Of a stretch of DNA of 64,000 bases, positions 1-13,500 are shown piece after piece. Both the position numbers and the translations under genes were made by a program. Under the pieces are notes generated by a model that saw only the letters and a program-made list of their open reading frames with translations, was not told where the DNA came from and did not search any database. The stretch is from Saccharina japonica (Eukaryota; Sar; Phaeophyceae; Laminariales; Laminariaceae). The DNA lies in assembly GCA_008828725.1 (NCBI GenBank), contig MEHQ01003689.1, forward strand, positions 132,310 through 196,309, given 5' to 3'. Within the stretch, counting starts at the first letter, position 1. Every line of letters begins with the position of its first letter.

Positions 1-99
1 CAGCCTTGCCAGACTGGTTGTGTCGTACGTCTGCAGCCGGGCCACACACCACACGCGTGCATACGGCTACGTAGCTACATTTTGTTTTCACGGAATAGC

Positions 100-122
100 T
101 CGCTCGCTCGCTCGCTCGCTGC
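100..122. repeat. GCTC microsatellite
   Basis: A short run of five GCTC units is followed by GCTG. It is a simple repeat lying upstream of the first MITE-A copy. The first 260 bases otherwise show no exon or recognisable repeat. Confidence 0.8.
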
Positions 123-261
123 TGCGCGTATTATCGGTACCACCAGGACGGTAATACCTCTTGGCTCTTTTAAGCTCTCGCCTTTGCCCTGTGCCTTCAG
201 CAACACATACGCGTTTCGGCTGACCCAAGAGAGTGCCCTCTGGCGTAGAAGACATCATACC

Positions 262-510
262 GAGGCATGCTACGATAGAGGTGCACCATGTTATTTCTGA
301 GCTCCTCACTTAAGGATCGTCATGTACCTCACGGAAAAAATGATTTTTGAAGAAAAACAAAATGCTGCCGGATGCGAAATCTCATGACCGAAGTACAATC
401 TGAAACATTATTCGTCACAAACATGAAAGTCCGACAAATTTGGGCTAAGGAGCCCGATTTTTCAGAAAACGATTGAGCCAAAAAGTGCTACCTCTACCGT
501 AGCACTAGTC
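262..510 (+). mobile_element. MITE-A copy 1 (about 250-bp terminal-inverted-repeat element)
   Basis: The copy starts with a variant of GACGCATGCTACGATAGAGG and ends with the inverted form CTACCTCTACCGTAGCAC. It is flanked by the direct repeat TACC (258-261 and 511-514), which I read as a 4-bp target site duplication. The same internal order recurs in more than 20 copies in this window: TGAGCTCCTCACTTAAGGAG, a GTGCTGCC segment, then TTTGGGTTAAGGAGCCCGAT. There is no coding capacity, so it is a non-autonomous DNA element. I could not assign a superfamily. Confidence 0.88.
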
Positions 511-524
511 TACCGAGGGTGGTT

Positions 525-1015
525 TTTTGCATCACGAGTAGCTAGAGAACACCGTGTGCAGCGCCCATCAGGCCTTGGAGGAATCTGTCGCCCTGGGGTC
601 AGCCCGTGTGCACACTCCTCATCAGATCGAGAAGCCTCTTGGTCGTTTGGTTTACCGTAAGTTCGTGCGCAAACCTCCCCAGATCGACGGACCCTGTTGG
701 CCTTTGGTTGGCCGTTGTACCGAGCCCGCCGGACCGAGAAACCTGCTGATCGTTTGGCTACTCGTATGTAGAGCCCGTCAGATCGAGGAACCCCGCTGCT
801 CTTTGCCGTGCCCGTGCGCAACGCCCATCGCATCGAGGAACCTGTTGCTCTTTGGCTGAACCGCGTTATCAGCTCGCATGGACATCGAAGAGCCCGCAGC
901 TTGATGCTGTTGCCCTTTGGTTGGTTTACCCGTGTGCAAACCCGATAAACCTCAGCCCCCTCCCTTGTGAGGGGATATCGATCAGCACGAACCGGCACCT
1001 TCGGGTCATGCTAGG
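525..1015. repeat. degenerate 50-60 bp minisatellite between two inverted MITE-A copies
   Basis: About seven diverged tandem units share a core resembling CAGATCGAGGAACCTGTTG, then CTCTTTGG and a GTGTGCA segment. Units differ by substitutions and small indels. The open frames across it are by-products of the repeat and do not resemble a protein family. The array sits between a + copy (262-510) and a - copy (1069-1309) of MITE-A. Confidence 0.65.
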
Positions 1016-1068
1016 ACACGTTGCGACGCTACGACAGCTCCAACCCATCCATTCTGCTTGCGCGTGTA

Positions 1069-1309
1069 GATGCGTGCTACGTAGCACGTTTTGGCTGAAT
1101 CGTGTTCTTAACGATCGGGCTTCTTAACCAAAATTCGTCGGAATTTCATTTCTGTGACGAAAAATGTTTCAGAGTATACTTCGATCATGATATTTCTCAT
1201 CCGGCAGCACTGTTATTTTCCTCCAAAATCATATTTTTCCGTGAGGTAGGACGCTCCTTAAGGGAGGAGCTCAGAAAAAACAAGGTGCATCTCTATCGTA
1301 GCATGTGTC
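1069..1309 (-). mobile_element. MITE-A copy 2, opposite orientation
   Basis: This is the reverse complement of copy 1, with TTGGCTGAAT near its left end and CATCTCTATCGTAGCATG at its right end. About ten bases are missing just inside the left terminus. Copies 1 and 2 together form a roughly 1-kb fold-back structure enclosing the minisatellite. Confidence 0.85.
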
Positions 1310-1499
1310 TTTTAGTACTATTGCGTTCCCCATGTACGACGCATAGGGTGTTCGCTTTCGTGGTGTTACTCGGTTCGTTTTAATGTACGGGTCCGTGCAC
1401 GTGCGATAGGGCGTGTTATTACCGCTCTCAGGCTGAGTGTACTTGCCTCCGCTGTCTACCGTGGCGTGATTCCCCTTGTTTGCCGTTCATGCTCGGCAG

Positions 1500-1572
1500 G
1501 ACACAAGGCATTCTGTTTGGCCTGTGCCACTTCCACGCGCTGATGCTCGAACGAAGAAAGTTCGGACCAAAG
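1500..1572 (+). CDS. dynein exon 1 of window
   Basis: The exon has one leading base completing an upstream codon, then 24 codons. It contains [20 protein letters not shown], which matches the ERRKFGP motif preceding the late AAA region in axonemal dyneins. The acceptor is GGCAG and the donor GTGAGA (phase 0). Its upstream partner exon is not visible in 1-1499. Confidence 0.93.
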
Positions 1573-4500
1573 GTGAGACTACACAGCCACACACGCCACA
1601 TATCACAATAGCTCTATCCCGCGTATGACGTCCGACCGATACGTACGATCAACTCCACGACCATCACTATAAAATTGGCCCGTCTCGGTACATCTTCAAA
1701 AATATCTGAGTTTTACTACAGTGTCACCTCCACGACCACCCTGCTTGGCCCTCTCCCCCGCTTATGTGTCCTTGCGGTCAGGGGTTGACCGGGGTTCACA
1801 CCTTCTTCATGCTGCTGATGTGGTAGTTGTTCCGGCTTGATTTTCCCCGCCATGAAATGTTTAAGCGTCGAGATAAGCCCGCCCCGACCGTCTACGGTCG
1901 TACATGACATACCATACATGACGTCCCCCCCCCCCTCCGCCTCCCCGATCGTCGCCCTGATTTGCGTGTTGCACGCGTACGTTCCTCGTGTTTTCCAGGG
2001 GTTCAACATGATGTACCCGTTCAGCTCGTCCGATTTGACGTGCAGCGTCGCGGTCCTGAAGAACTACATGGAGAACGCCCCTGTAAAGGTAGAAACCCAA
2101 CGTGGAAACAAACAAAAGCGTGTTGCCCTGTTGACGGTGAAATACCGACGGAATGACAACAATACAGCACCACTGTAAATAAACCACCTGAAACCTTTAA
2201 GTCCGAAATCATAAACTTCCTAAATACGGTAGTGTTAGGCCGTGTGCGAAGCATTTTTGATTGGAACTAATTTTGCTGGGTTTCGTGTTGTCTGCTTTCG
2301 GTTCGTACACCTTATAAGAGCAATCCCATCCCACAAAAAAAACGGATCACCTTAAGAAAAGGCTGCGGGAAACAAACACCAAACAACGACGCTTTTAACC
2401 AAATTAGTATCGGGTTGGGTTACTTAACGCTGTGGATTGGTTAGCGAACGAAGACATTTATGAGTGGCTAGAGCCTGTGAATTCACCTGTCTGGCCGGTC
2501 AGCTCCTCGTCTTGGGTCGGGTTCCAACACTTTTATAACCCAACACAATTGAATTATCGCAAACATCCTATCATCGCAAACATCCTACTAAGTATTGATT
2601 TTGTTGAGGAGGGCGCCCGCGTCCGTCGGGAAATCAATGGGGCCCGAGAGTAGCCCCTCGGCTGTTGAATGTTGAGTTCCGTTATACTCAGACGCTGCTA
2701 GCGCCTGTTTAACGTTAGCGGCCACCCTTGGGGCGATGACGCAAGGTTTTTGCGACTGACATGCAGTAGTAGTTAACGGCCAGCGGTTCATGCATGAGCC
2801 GTGCTCGCTCGCCACAGAGTCGTCTTGTTGTTCGCTCGAGCTTTACTGTCTCACCCATCTCACTGTTCCGTTCAGCTTGAACTATTGTGGCTTACATGCT
2901 CGTTGGTTCCGTAGACAGACTCAAGGCCATGGTGGAAACTATCTACCCCGCATTCCCGGTTTTCCGGGTGACTAAAATGTCCAAGATATTGTTTGGGTAT
3001 ATTTACTCCCACCGCATTGTTGACACACTGCCTGTTTGTTGCGTTTAGACAATCGGCTGAGTCGCGCCTTGGTGAGAGCAGATGCAAAGTACTAGTGTTT
3101 CACCTACAGGGTGTCGTGACTATATCAAGTTTGACCGCAAGCAGATTATCAACGGAAGTCTAAATCACGACTTTCGGGCGCTGCAGCAGTGATTACAAAC
3201 TGGTCGAAGTTCGAAAGGCACAAAAATAAACAAAAAAACAATATCCAACTGAAAGTTTCCACTCAACTTCCAGACAGCCACCGCTCTCCATAAACAACCA
3301 CAGCCCTCGAAACGGAGGCACGCTTTCCTATGTGGTGTGTGAAAGCGCCGGGTGCACCTGGCTGCAGCGGTAGACAGCCGAGAACGGTCCATGAGGGATG
3401 TTTTCGTGAAATACAGCTGTAAACCAGCAGCCACCAAAAATATTCTAAATGACTACCTGGTAAATTGTTTATTTTACGCGCCGATACTCGTAGCTATTAA
3501 CAGTGCGAGGCCTAGGTACGTTACCGAGAAAAAACGGACTTCATCGAACGGTTGCTGCTTTCCTTGCGGGTCGTTTAGACTCGCGCACCCACAAGACTAA
3601 AAAGTGTTTCATCCCGTGATGACTATAACAAGGACAAACAGGAGCTACAAAGCCCTGGGTTCTCGTTGATTTTGGGCATATCATATTTTCGTGAACCCGA
3701 TGAAGGATGGGCTTTGCTTAAATACCCCTTACCAGTACTATATTTCTAAGTTGTTTGTATGTTCTGGTCAAGCGCCTACTCTCGCCTAGGCGACACCAGA
3801 TTTCTGAGAATCACATCGTTTCCTCGCCCATTAACTAACAACAGTGGACGCCCCCCCCCCCCGGTACATAGGTACACGCCATGAGTTTTCAGACGAACTC
3901 CATATAAAATGGGAGGTGTTGTTGGATGTCATACGGTTTCCCGTCGCTCGCGAGACCGCTTGTCACACAGAAGGTCCTCTGCCAGGACACCGCCAGGCTG
4001 GCAAACGTCTTATATCTCTTCACAAATACAATTGGCATGTTTGTTTTTATTGCCGGTTCGCGGACCTTCTCCCCCCCCCGCTTTGCTTTACTATCCGCAT
4101 CAATCAGGTTCCGTGGGCAGACCTTCGCTATTTGTTCGGCGAGATCATGTACGGCGGCCACATCGTTAACGACTTTGACAGGTGACAGACACCAACAACC
4201 ATTCCGTTGGGTGTCGAACGAGAATCGAGTACGATACGATAATGCCGAAAAATGCAAAACCTAAACACAGCGGTGTGCCCGCCATTGTAAGCCCCCCCCC
4301 CTCGGTGGAATATATAATACCGGGCAAATTGACTTGCCACGGGAAGGCTTAAAATGGGTGCACTACTGTACGTAGAAGAATTCGATACAACAATTAATTG
4401 GTTGCAGCGTTGGGTGTCGATATCGAACGAAAGTCGAGTCCGATGCGATACTGAAGAGCACAAGCACTGACAATCGATACGATTTCGATATTTGATACCA

Positions 4501-7500
4501 CATAAATCGAACCTTTCGTTCAGCACCTCTTGCAGAAAACACGATATATGCCAGGGGGTGGACGGGGAAAACACGTTCGACGATGTCTCGGGATACCGAA
4601 AAATTCGACCCGATCTATCGAGTGGTCGATATTCCGATATTCACATTCGAAATATTTGGGTGACCGGACCTTGGTCGTCCCGTCGTGTACTTCAAATCAT
4701 ACATTTTGTCAGGATCACAGTAAGTCGCCCAATGTTGGCTGTTAAAATGTTTATACACATACGCAAAATGAACCCGATAAAACATTAATACATAGCGTAT
4801 TCTAGATTTATAACGAAACACAGCAGTGTAAAACCTAACGATGAGATTGTGTGCATCGTCAACCCGATGCACCATGCCATGGTCCATACAGATTAAAAAC
4901 GAGAGTAAATGCTGTAAAAGACGAAACGATGATATTGTGTATTGTTAGCCCGGTAAAAAACTGCATGTTCTTAGGGCCCGTATTAACGAAGAAGAAAAAA
5001 AATCAATTTGGATTTTTTTTAATTCAAATCCGCTTTTAATTGGTCAACACACGCACCAGCACCAAAGATTAGGATCTTGGGGCATAAAAATTGGTGCTGG
5101 TGCGTGTGTTGACCAATGAAAAGCGAATTTTTATTTTTATTTTTCCAAATTGAATTTATTTCATACTCGTTAATACGGGCCCTAGGCGAATTTTTATTTT
5201 TATTTTTCCAAATTGAATTTATTTCATACTCGTTAATACGGGCCCTTATTAATAGGTGTAAGACGAATAAAATTGTAAAAACGAACCCTAAGGCATGCCG
5301 TATCGGGTAGAATAGTTCCTCAGTCGAGAAGCACTGTCAGTCAGAAATAGTAAGTATTTGCCTCAGAAGGAAGCAACAGTGTCACTGGAACCGTATCGTG
5401 GCAAACGCTTGTTGTTTTTTATGTTTCCATCCGGCGATGTATGTTGCAGCATGAATTTGCTACCTCGATATCTGATAAACTGTTCCAGAACATGGTTTTT
5501 CGGTTGTCATTATAATAGTATCATTTCTTTTCCATTCGACCATGTTGCAGAAAGAGCTTCAACGTCGATGTATGATAAAAGTTTCCCTATATTTGTTTTC
5601 AAGCTAGTGTTGTCAAGACCTATCACATACACTAACACCTATACATATCACATAATTTTTACCCGGCAAATTTTAGTCCGGATTACTATGTTCTCCCGTA
5701 ACACAGTATTGTATTATCATTCTCTTCGCTATCTGACGATGTGCATGCAGTACGAGAGTTTCGACCCCCTCGTAATCGTTCTCAGAAAAGGATACTGTTT
5801 ACCTAAGATGCGTCCTTGAGCCTATTATAGACAACTATTCGACGGAGTACAAGGTTTAGTGTGGCGCTCACGGCTGATCACGATTTTTCAATCAGGGACC
5901 CTATCAAATTAAGTAGGACCAAGTATTGCTGCTGTAGTAAAATAGATGATAATATAAGCTTTTTTGTGTGTACCGTAAGTCCTATTTACGATGGTTCCCC
6001 TTACCAGGTTATATTTCCTATTCGTGGGCCTGTCATGATATATTGATATACACCCCACGCCCCACACCACCGCCGGCGCGCGCCGCGCCGCGTGTCAACA
6101 GGCTGATGTGCAGCACGTACCTCGTGTTCTTCATGCGAGACGACCTCCTCGACGAGATGCCGCTCTTCCCCTACCCGGACCCCCCGGCGCAAGGGGGCAG
6201 CGGCGACCATTCCGCCGAGACCTTTATGGCGCCTTCGGTTTCCTATTCTTACGACCAGGTACGGTTACGCGGCATACGCTTGATTATCTCGCCGTTGTCG
6301 GTGGTGGTAGTGGTGGTGGTGGTGGTGGGTGGTGGTGTTGGTGGTGGTCGTGGTCGTGGTGGTGGTGGTGGTGGTGCGTGTTTGCGTTGGTGTTGGTGTT
6401 GGTGGTGGTGGTGGTGGTGGTGGTGGTGATGGTGGTGGTGGTATGTGGTGGTGGTGATCGTGGCGGTTGGTGGTGGTGGTAGTGGTAGTGGTGGTGGTGG
6501 TGTAAGATACGGGTAGCACTTCTTGGACGAGATACTTATGCCTGACGGAGCTCCCCAACTGAAGAACTGCTGTACGGTACGTATCTCCTTTTGGTGTTCC
6601 ACAACAACATCCGTAAAACACTTACCTGTTGATCCGCCGCGTGATTCGTGATCGAGTCAATCCTACATGTCCTCTTACAGCAGACAGTGAGCAAGCTATA
6701 GATCCTTCTCAAAGAAGGATGCTCATATATCTTGCCAAGGTTCTGTTCCTGACGTAGCTCGCGTCTTAAGGGTATTCCCTGAAAAAACATCAGCCTGCTG
6801 TTCTTACTGTGTGTGTGTGTTCTTCACATTAAACCTTCCTTTCTACCCGTCGACATCCACCACACCCAATGTCCGTGCCGATTCTTCATCCTAAAAAGGT
6901 ACCAGTTCTGTGGTCACAAAACTACGACACAGATATACGACACTCAGTGCAGTAAGCAGAGCAGACAATGCAACGCCATATACAACAGGCAAGACCTACC
7001 CTGCTAGCAATCAAGGTGCATGCAAGAGAAAAAAAGAGAAAAGAAAGAAAAAAGCGAAAAGAAAAAAAATAAAAAGTAAATATACTGAAGCAAATCAACA
7101 ATCAAGCAACCAAATAAAAAGCATGACAAAAAAAGAAAGAAAGTGTCTGTAAGTCGTATTCACAGGTGGTGGTACTTTGCTTACGGTAGTAGAAGCCCGG
7201 TACTGTTGTACGTCGTTCCTGGATACGATGTTCAACATTACTGTAGTTCATTTGATGTGCCAGCCCGTTCTTGGCATTGTTCTGGAGCTTAAAACTGGGC
7301 TGACGTGTTTGTGCCTGAAACGGCCGCGGTCTTGTTTGCTCGTGTGTTGTTTCATTCAACCTAACGAAACGACAGATCCTGGATCATATTGACGCCACCC
7401 TACACGGGAACTCCCCTGTGGCGTTCGGGCTGCACCCCAACGCTGAGATTGGCTTCCGAACGGTGAGAATGCTGTCCCATTAAGTGTACTGCATCTCCTC

Positions 7501-10500
7501 CACATAGCACACACAACGCGGCGAGATATTACTGTAACTGGGGTACTTCGAAGTATACCGTACGTATATCATCGTAGTTCATACCCGGTAAACACGTAGA
7601 TCACGCCCGGAAACACTACCCGGAACATGCAGCAATAGTAGCTCATACCCGGAAAATATTGTGTAGCTCGTGCAGCTTTTATATCATAGAGATTGGTTCA
7701 CTTTTACATGTCGAAATTACCTACTACTGTAGCTTCGAGAAACCGTTAGCAGGTACGTGCTACGTATACAGATTGCTGAAATCGGTGAGCTGTAAAAAGA
7801 GCTTCACTAGCTGAGCTAGCTCACACGTGTCGCCCTCCCCCGGCAGATAGCTAGAGAAGAGCTCGCACGAGTACCTCACACCCGGCAAACACGTGGTTGA
7901 TCGTGCACCTCTTGTACCCTATTGGGGCTGATATAGCCCGGAATGAACTACAGAAGCTCCGAGCTACGTACGGTGGGCCGATACATCCGTTCTAATGTGT
8001 GAACGTGCGCTACGGAAGTCCTGAAGAACTACGTACGTACATGCATATGAAATATCTTCACTTCGTATGACAACCGCCAGGAAACTTCCGAGCATCTTCT
8101 CGCGGCCATCCTGAACCTCTCCGCTCGCGACTCCCCCTCCGGACACGGCGCCGTCAACGGCGGGGTGAACTTCGCAGAGCAGACCAGCCAGGACATCCTC
8201 GAGGTGGGGCGGAACAAAAACCGTTACACGGAACTTAGACTACTGTTGTCACTGCCACTGTCACGCAGGCTACGATAGAGGTAACCCCTTTGGGCTAAAA
8301 CGTTGGGATTTCATTTTCTAAATGACGGGGGGGGGATAAATCGCCGATATTTCATTCTTGTGTCGAAATTATTTCCATTGGTATAGCGACCGGTAGGCGA
8401 CGGGATCGTTCATCAAGTGGCACTGTACTAGTTTCCTCCGAAAAACTGTTTTTGGGGTGAGAATAGAGCTACAGTAGCTCCTCAAGTGACCACCCTTGCA
8501 CAAAATACACGGTGTACCTCTACCGTAGCATGCGTACTGGTATGTATGTTTGCGACGCTTGGCAGCTGTATTCTGTGACGTGTTGTATCTCTGGTAGGTA
8601 TTTGTTCTGGGCATTTCATGGGCATTTCGCGGCCTGTCCGGGCGGACTGTTCACGGATTGCCCACGGAAAACCTAAGGGCTTCCCGCGGGAAGTCCGACC
8701 GTAGAGTGTTGGCGGACTGTCCACGAACTGTTCCACGGATTGTGCACGGCCTGTCTAGACGGTCTGTCCTACGGACGTCTCGCCCTAAACGCATGCTACC
8801 TTAAGGTAGAGTTGCACCATGTTTTTGTCTGAGGTTCCTCGTTTGAGAAGCTATTATACGAATAGTCAGTCAGAAGTTTCTTTTTTGAGGAAGCTAGATC
8901 TGCTATACACCAGATGAGCACGGCTTCGAGAAAAACAATTTAGATGGATGTCGTACTTTCACAGTGTCATCCCATGGGCCAGGTTTCTAACGAAAAATGT
9001 GCACCGGCCGGAGTGTCAGCCACCCCGTATGAGGAACTCCCTCAGTGGCATGATGTGGTAGGGGTAAACCTAACCTAACCTGTTATGAGGCTCCTCGCAT
9101 AATGAGAAGCTCGATATATCTCACTCAAAAAAACATTATAAGAAAATAAATGCACGCTAAATGAACCCAACGGACACATCTCATGGGTGTGGTTTTGTGA
9201 AAAAACGAATATGATTCCAACGATAAGGCGTCCTTACAAGGCGTGCCTCAAAAAGCGTGTGCCTTATTATTGGGTAGGGTCTCAGCTGGGGAGCCCCGCC
9301 CCGCCGCACCAGCCACAAACACACATGGGTAGAAAGCGCTGCTCTTATCGCATTATGCCTCTTCCCTTTCGAAATGGTTAGGGCTCAAAACAGCAACCTC
9401 TATCCTAGCACGGATCCAACGTTTTTAATCCGATGCTCGATCATTGGCTTTTGGAATTGGAGTGTCAATCCCCGACCCTCCCTGTGCCCTGCGACCCCCC
9501 CTGCTCCCCTCCCTTCGTCTCGAAAGGGATGCATGGTCGATGGTCAAGTGATTAAGGCAAGCAACACATGAATACGCCCCCCCCCGCCCGTGCTCCGTCT
9601 CGAAAGGCATGCGTGGTCAACGGTCAAATTACTAAGACCAAGCATGAAAATGAAGTACTTCCCCCCCGCCCGTCTCCCTGTGTCCCTCCCCCCCTGTTAC
9701 GTTGGTTTTGACGCTTGCTTCGGCTGCGTGTTAATTGGACCCACCCCTGCTACAGGTGGTTCGGGACGCAAAGTTCGACCTAGAAGCAATAGCCGTCGCC
9801 TGCGACAACGACCTGGGCCCTTACGAGAACATCCTCATGCAGGTGAGTAAAGCCGGAACCATTGGAGGCCACCAACACCAACACAGACACGGGACAAGTA
9901 CGTGTATAGATATGTTTGTGGAAATACGGCTTAAGAACCGGTCCCACGATCGATTTTGGTGGGGACAAACTACTTGGAATTAGTGTGGGATAACCTTTAT
10001 TTTCACCAGTGCGCCGGGAGGATGAAAGTAATCAAAACGAAACAAGCACCAGCACCAACACCAACACCAGCACCAGTACCGGCACCGGCACCGTCACCAG
10101 CACCGACACCGGCATCGCTTTTATGACGGGTTCGGACCGCGCGGTACAGCGGGTGTGTTGGGATAATCAGGACACTTTCGAGTCCAAACGTTTTTTCGTC
10201 GCTGACGGGGGCTCCCCCCGCCCTGCGCAAGCCTGTGTTAACTTCGATATCGCCTCCTAAAAAACCGAAAACACTAAAGTAATGCACAGTACCGCAACTC
10301 AAGTCATGAAATCAAGAATTGCATCCACCCCAATCCTACACATGTAATACGTCGTACCGGTATATAGCAGGTGTACAGCAGCGTCCATGGGTTTGCCATT
10401 GAAGTTTTCGCAAGGTCAGGGTTTGGGTGGAGTATAGAGCCCCTATATTCCAATCAAGTAAAGCGCCCAAGAAAACACTTGCGTGCAACCCTTTCGTAGT

Positions 10501-13500
10501 ATGCATCCAAACGAAATGCGAATTATCACGACTGCTGTTGTTGTTGCTTTGACTATTTCTGCGCCTATTGTGCGACTCTCTATATATCTCTGCGCAGGAG
10601 TGCGAGCGCATGAACCTTCTCGTCGGCGAGATTGTGAGGACGCTCACGGACCTGTGCCTCGCCTTCAAGGTGACCCAAAACGCCTCGCGCAGAAAACAAA
10701 ACCCGGCCGAGCGAGCGGTCGACATCGTCGCCTCAAACACACACACGCGTTCACAAAGGCGCACATAGATCCCGGACCTTCATTCAATACTTTCGTCCAC
10801 CCCACCATGGTCACACAGAGTCTTTCGCGGCGATAGCACATCGGTCGGCGCTAACCTGTCTAACGTCCGGCAGCTCTCGAGACTTCAGAAGTGAAAGTTG
10901 ATCATTTACCATCGCCGTCTACACCAAACGGTCAATGCGTGATTGGAGGATGACATACACAATGGTTGGTGACGTGTGCTACGATAGAGGTAGAAGGTTT
11001 ACCTTATTTTGGCTGAGACATTTTCTGAATGGTCGTGCTCCTTAACCCAAACACGTCGTTCTTCTTGCGTTGCAATATGTTTACCCGGGACACCTATTGG
11101 TAGGTCATGGGGTTGTTCATTGGGTATTATAACACCTTTTATTTCCCTCCGAAATCAGTGTTTAACCTACTATTAGTATGGAGCTCTTCAAGTGAGGAGA
11201 TCTCAGCGAATGTCCTGTATGCAGGCGCACCTTCTGACGCATGCTAGGAGAAAGGCACACCGAGGCACACAATGTCTGTCGTGCTTAAAGAGGATACTAA
11301 CTTGATTGAGTAGCTTCTATACCTCGCGTAAGAAATGGTTTTGGGGAAAACTACAAGTGCTATTCGATGAACAATCCCATGGCCTGGTTATTCAGTGAAG
11401 ACCGTTATTGCAACACACGAGTTTGGGTTAAGGAGCCCGATCATCATCCAGAAAACGTTTCAGTCAAAAAATGTCACCTCTATCGCAGCATGCGTCCTCT
11501 ACCGTGATAGGAGGATGAGGTATACAATGGTTGGTGTCGAAGTTACAATGGTAGGCATCGTTCGACTCGGGGGCGAGTCATCCCACGGTAGGGGCGCAGA
11601 AGAATTTTCTGAGTTCCTCGCACGAGGAGCTCAATACCTCACCCGAAACATGACTGACGTCGGAAACATTCGTTCGCGCAATCCGTCCGAACCTTCCAAC
11701 GCGGTAGTCCAAAAACATATATACCAGTCGAACAATAATATTATCCGGTGGTTACTCACGTGAGAAGCACAACCGGTCAGAACATAGTGAGCCTAAAAGT
11801 GGTGGTATATCCCTACCAGAATGCCGCGGGGTGCTCACGCCGCTCGCATATAGATAGTGACGCATGCTACGATAGAGGTGGCACCATTTTAGCCTTCTGA
11901 GGGCGATCACTTGAGGACCTCTATAACAAATCCACGCACCGAATTATTTCTGAAGGGATACAGATGCTTATATCCGACGAACAATCCCCATGACCTACGA
12001 GTATAACGATACAACGAACAATACTGAAACACAAGAAATATAATTTCGGACGAGTTTACGGCAAGGAGCCCCCCCCCCGTCAGGCAGAAAACGTTTCAGC
12101 CAAATAACGGTATACCCTACGTATACCTCTATCGTAGCAACGCCTCTATAGCTTATAACACCGCAGTTATCGTTTTTTTGGTCGCAATATCGGATGTCCC
12201 AGCAGCGATAAAAGTGCTTTGTGTTGCCAACACCCGTCGATGTGACGACTTGACTACGACATGGTGTGACTTGACCCCTTAAGAACCGGTTACCCGTTTT
12301 TGGGGACAAAATTCTTCGAATTAGTGTGAGATAAGTTTTTTTCGGTTCTGAATGTAATGAGAATCTGACCATGACCAAGCAGACAGCCGTTACCTGGTGG
12401 CCGGGACCCCCCGCTTTCATGATCGTGGGCGCAAAAAAACATGTGTGTGAACAATCTCTATATAGCAAACCCCACGAGGTGTCGAAAACCAATTAAATGT
12501 GGTACGGAAAATTGGTGAGCTTCATTGTTCAACGTTTCCGCAGGGATGTTTTACGCCCAGATGCCGTTCAAGCGCGGGGGAGCGGGCGACCTGTGTTAAC
12601 CGTTGATGGTCAGGTTCCGTGGCAATAAAATAACAATTGACGCTAACCTGCCTAATTCCTGGTGCCTGGTACGTGTTCTTGACGCGTATTTTCGTTTTAT
12701 CGCCATTCCGTGGGTGGACTTGACCATGGCCTGGTGTTCTTAGGGAGATCTGACGATGACCGAGCAGCTGGAGGAGATACAGCTGGCTGTTTCCACCGAC
12801 AAGGTTAGCGAACAGGGGGAGACGCGGGCTTGTGATGGGAGCAGCAGTGTTCGACCAGAGCTTTAACAACGCCTCACGAGGTTTTCCAACTTAAAAAGAA
12901 CCACCCAACGAGGCATGCCCTTACCGTTAAATCCCATTATGTTGTACACCATTAACACTATTGGAACAATGTCTTCGATTATTTGCTTGCTACGATAGAG
13001 GTAGCGATTCTTGGCTTGTTTTTGTTTTCCCTGAATGATCGGTCTCCTTAACCCAGAGTCGTCCGACGTTCATTCTTGCGTTGGAACATTTTTCATGGTG
13101 CACTTTCGTACACGTGACCGTCCTCATGGACCATTTGAGCGGGCCGGAAATACAACAATTGAACCAACAAAACTCGTAGTCCCACTCTAATTCCGAAAAC
13201 AAAAACGACCGTTCGAACTGAATGTTTATATTATGTACGAATGGCGATTGTTCATCGGACAGCACTTTTATGCTCCTCCAAAATCAACTGTTCGGTGACT
13301 TACTATCAGTATACAGGTCAGGACGCCTAATAAGAAACAGGAAATCTGGTCCAGGCTGCATTTCTTATTTCAGAATGGGTGCTTTCTACACCAATTTCGT
13401 GATAACAACTCCCGAATTTCCTATTTTATTAAACATATCAGCCTGGCCTTTCTTATTAGCCTGTTTCTTATCAGGTGTCCCGTACTGTAGAGCTTCCGAA

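Noticed and set aside
1102-1383. ORF starting in MITE-A copy 2
   Set aside because: The same frame occurs in other MITE-A copies only where stops happen to be absent; the family is non-coding.
6538-6591. Possible dynein exon after the GGT array (ends TGTACG|GTACGT)
   Set aside because: The protein joins exon 4 (ending YDQ) directly to exon 5 (ILDHID) in phase 0, exactly as family members do; this piece would disrupt the alignment.
6296-6621. Long frames on both strands through the GGT array (poly-Val/Trp/Gly, His/Thr)
   Set aside because: They are produced by the trinucleotide repeat, sit in a dynein intron and have no splice context or family resemblance.
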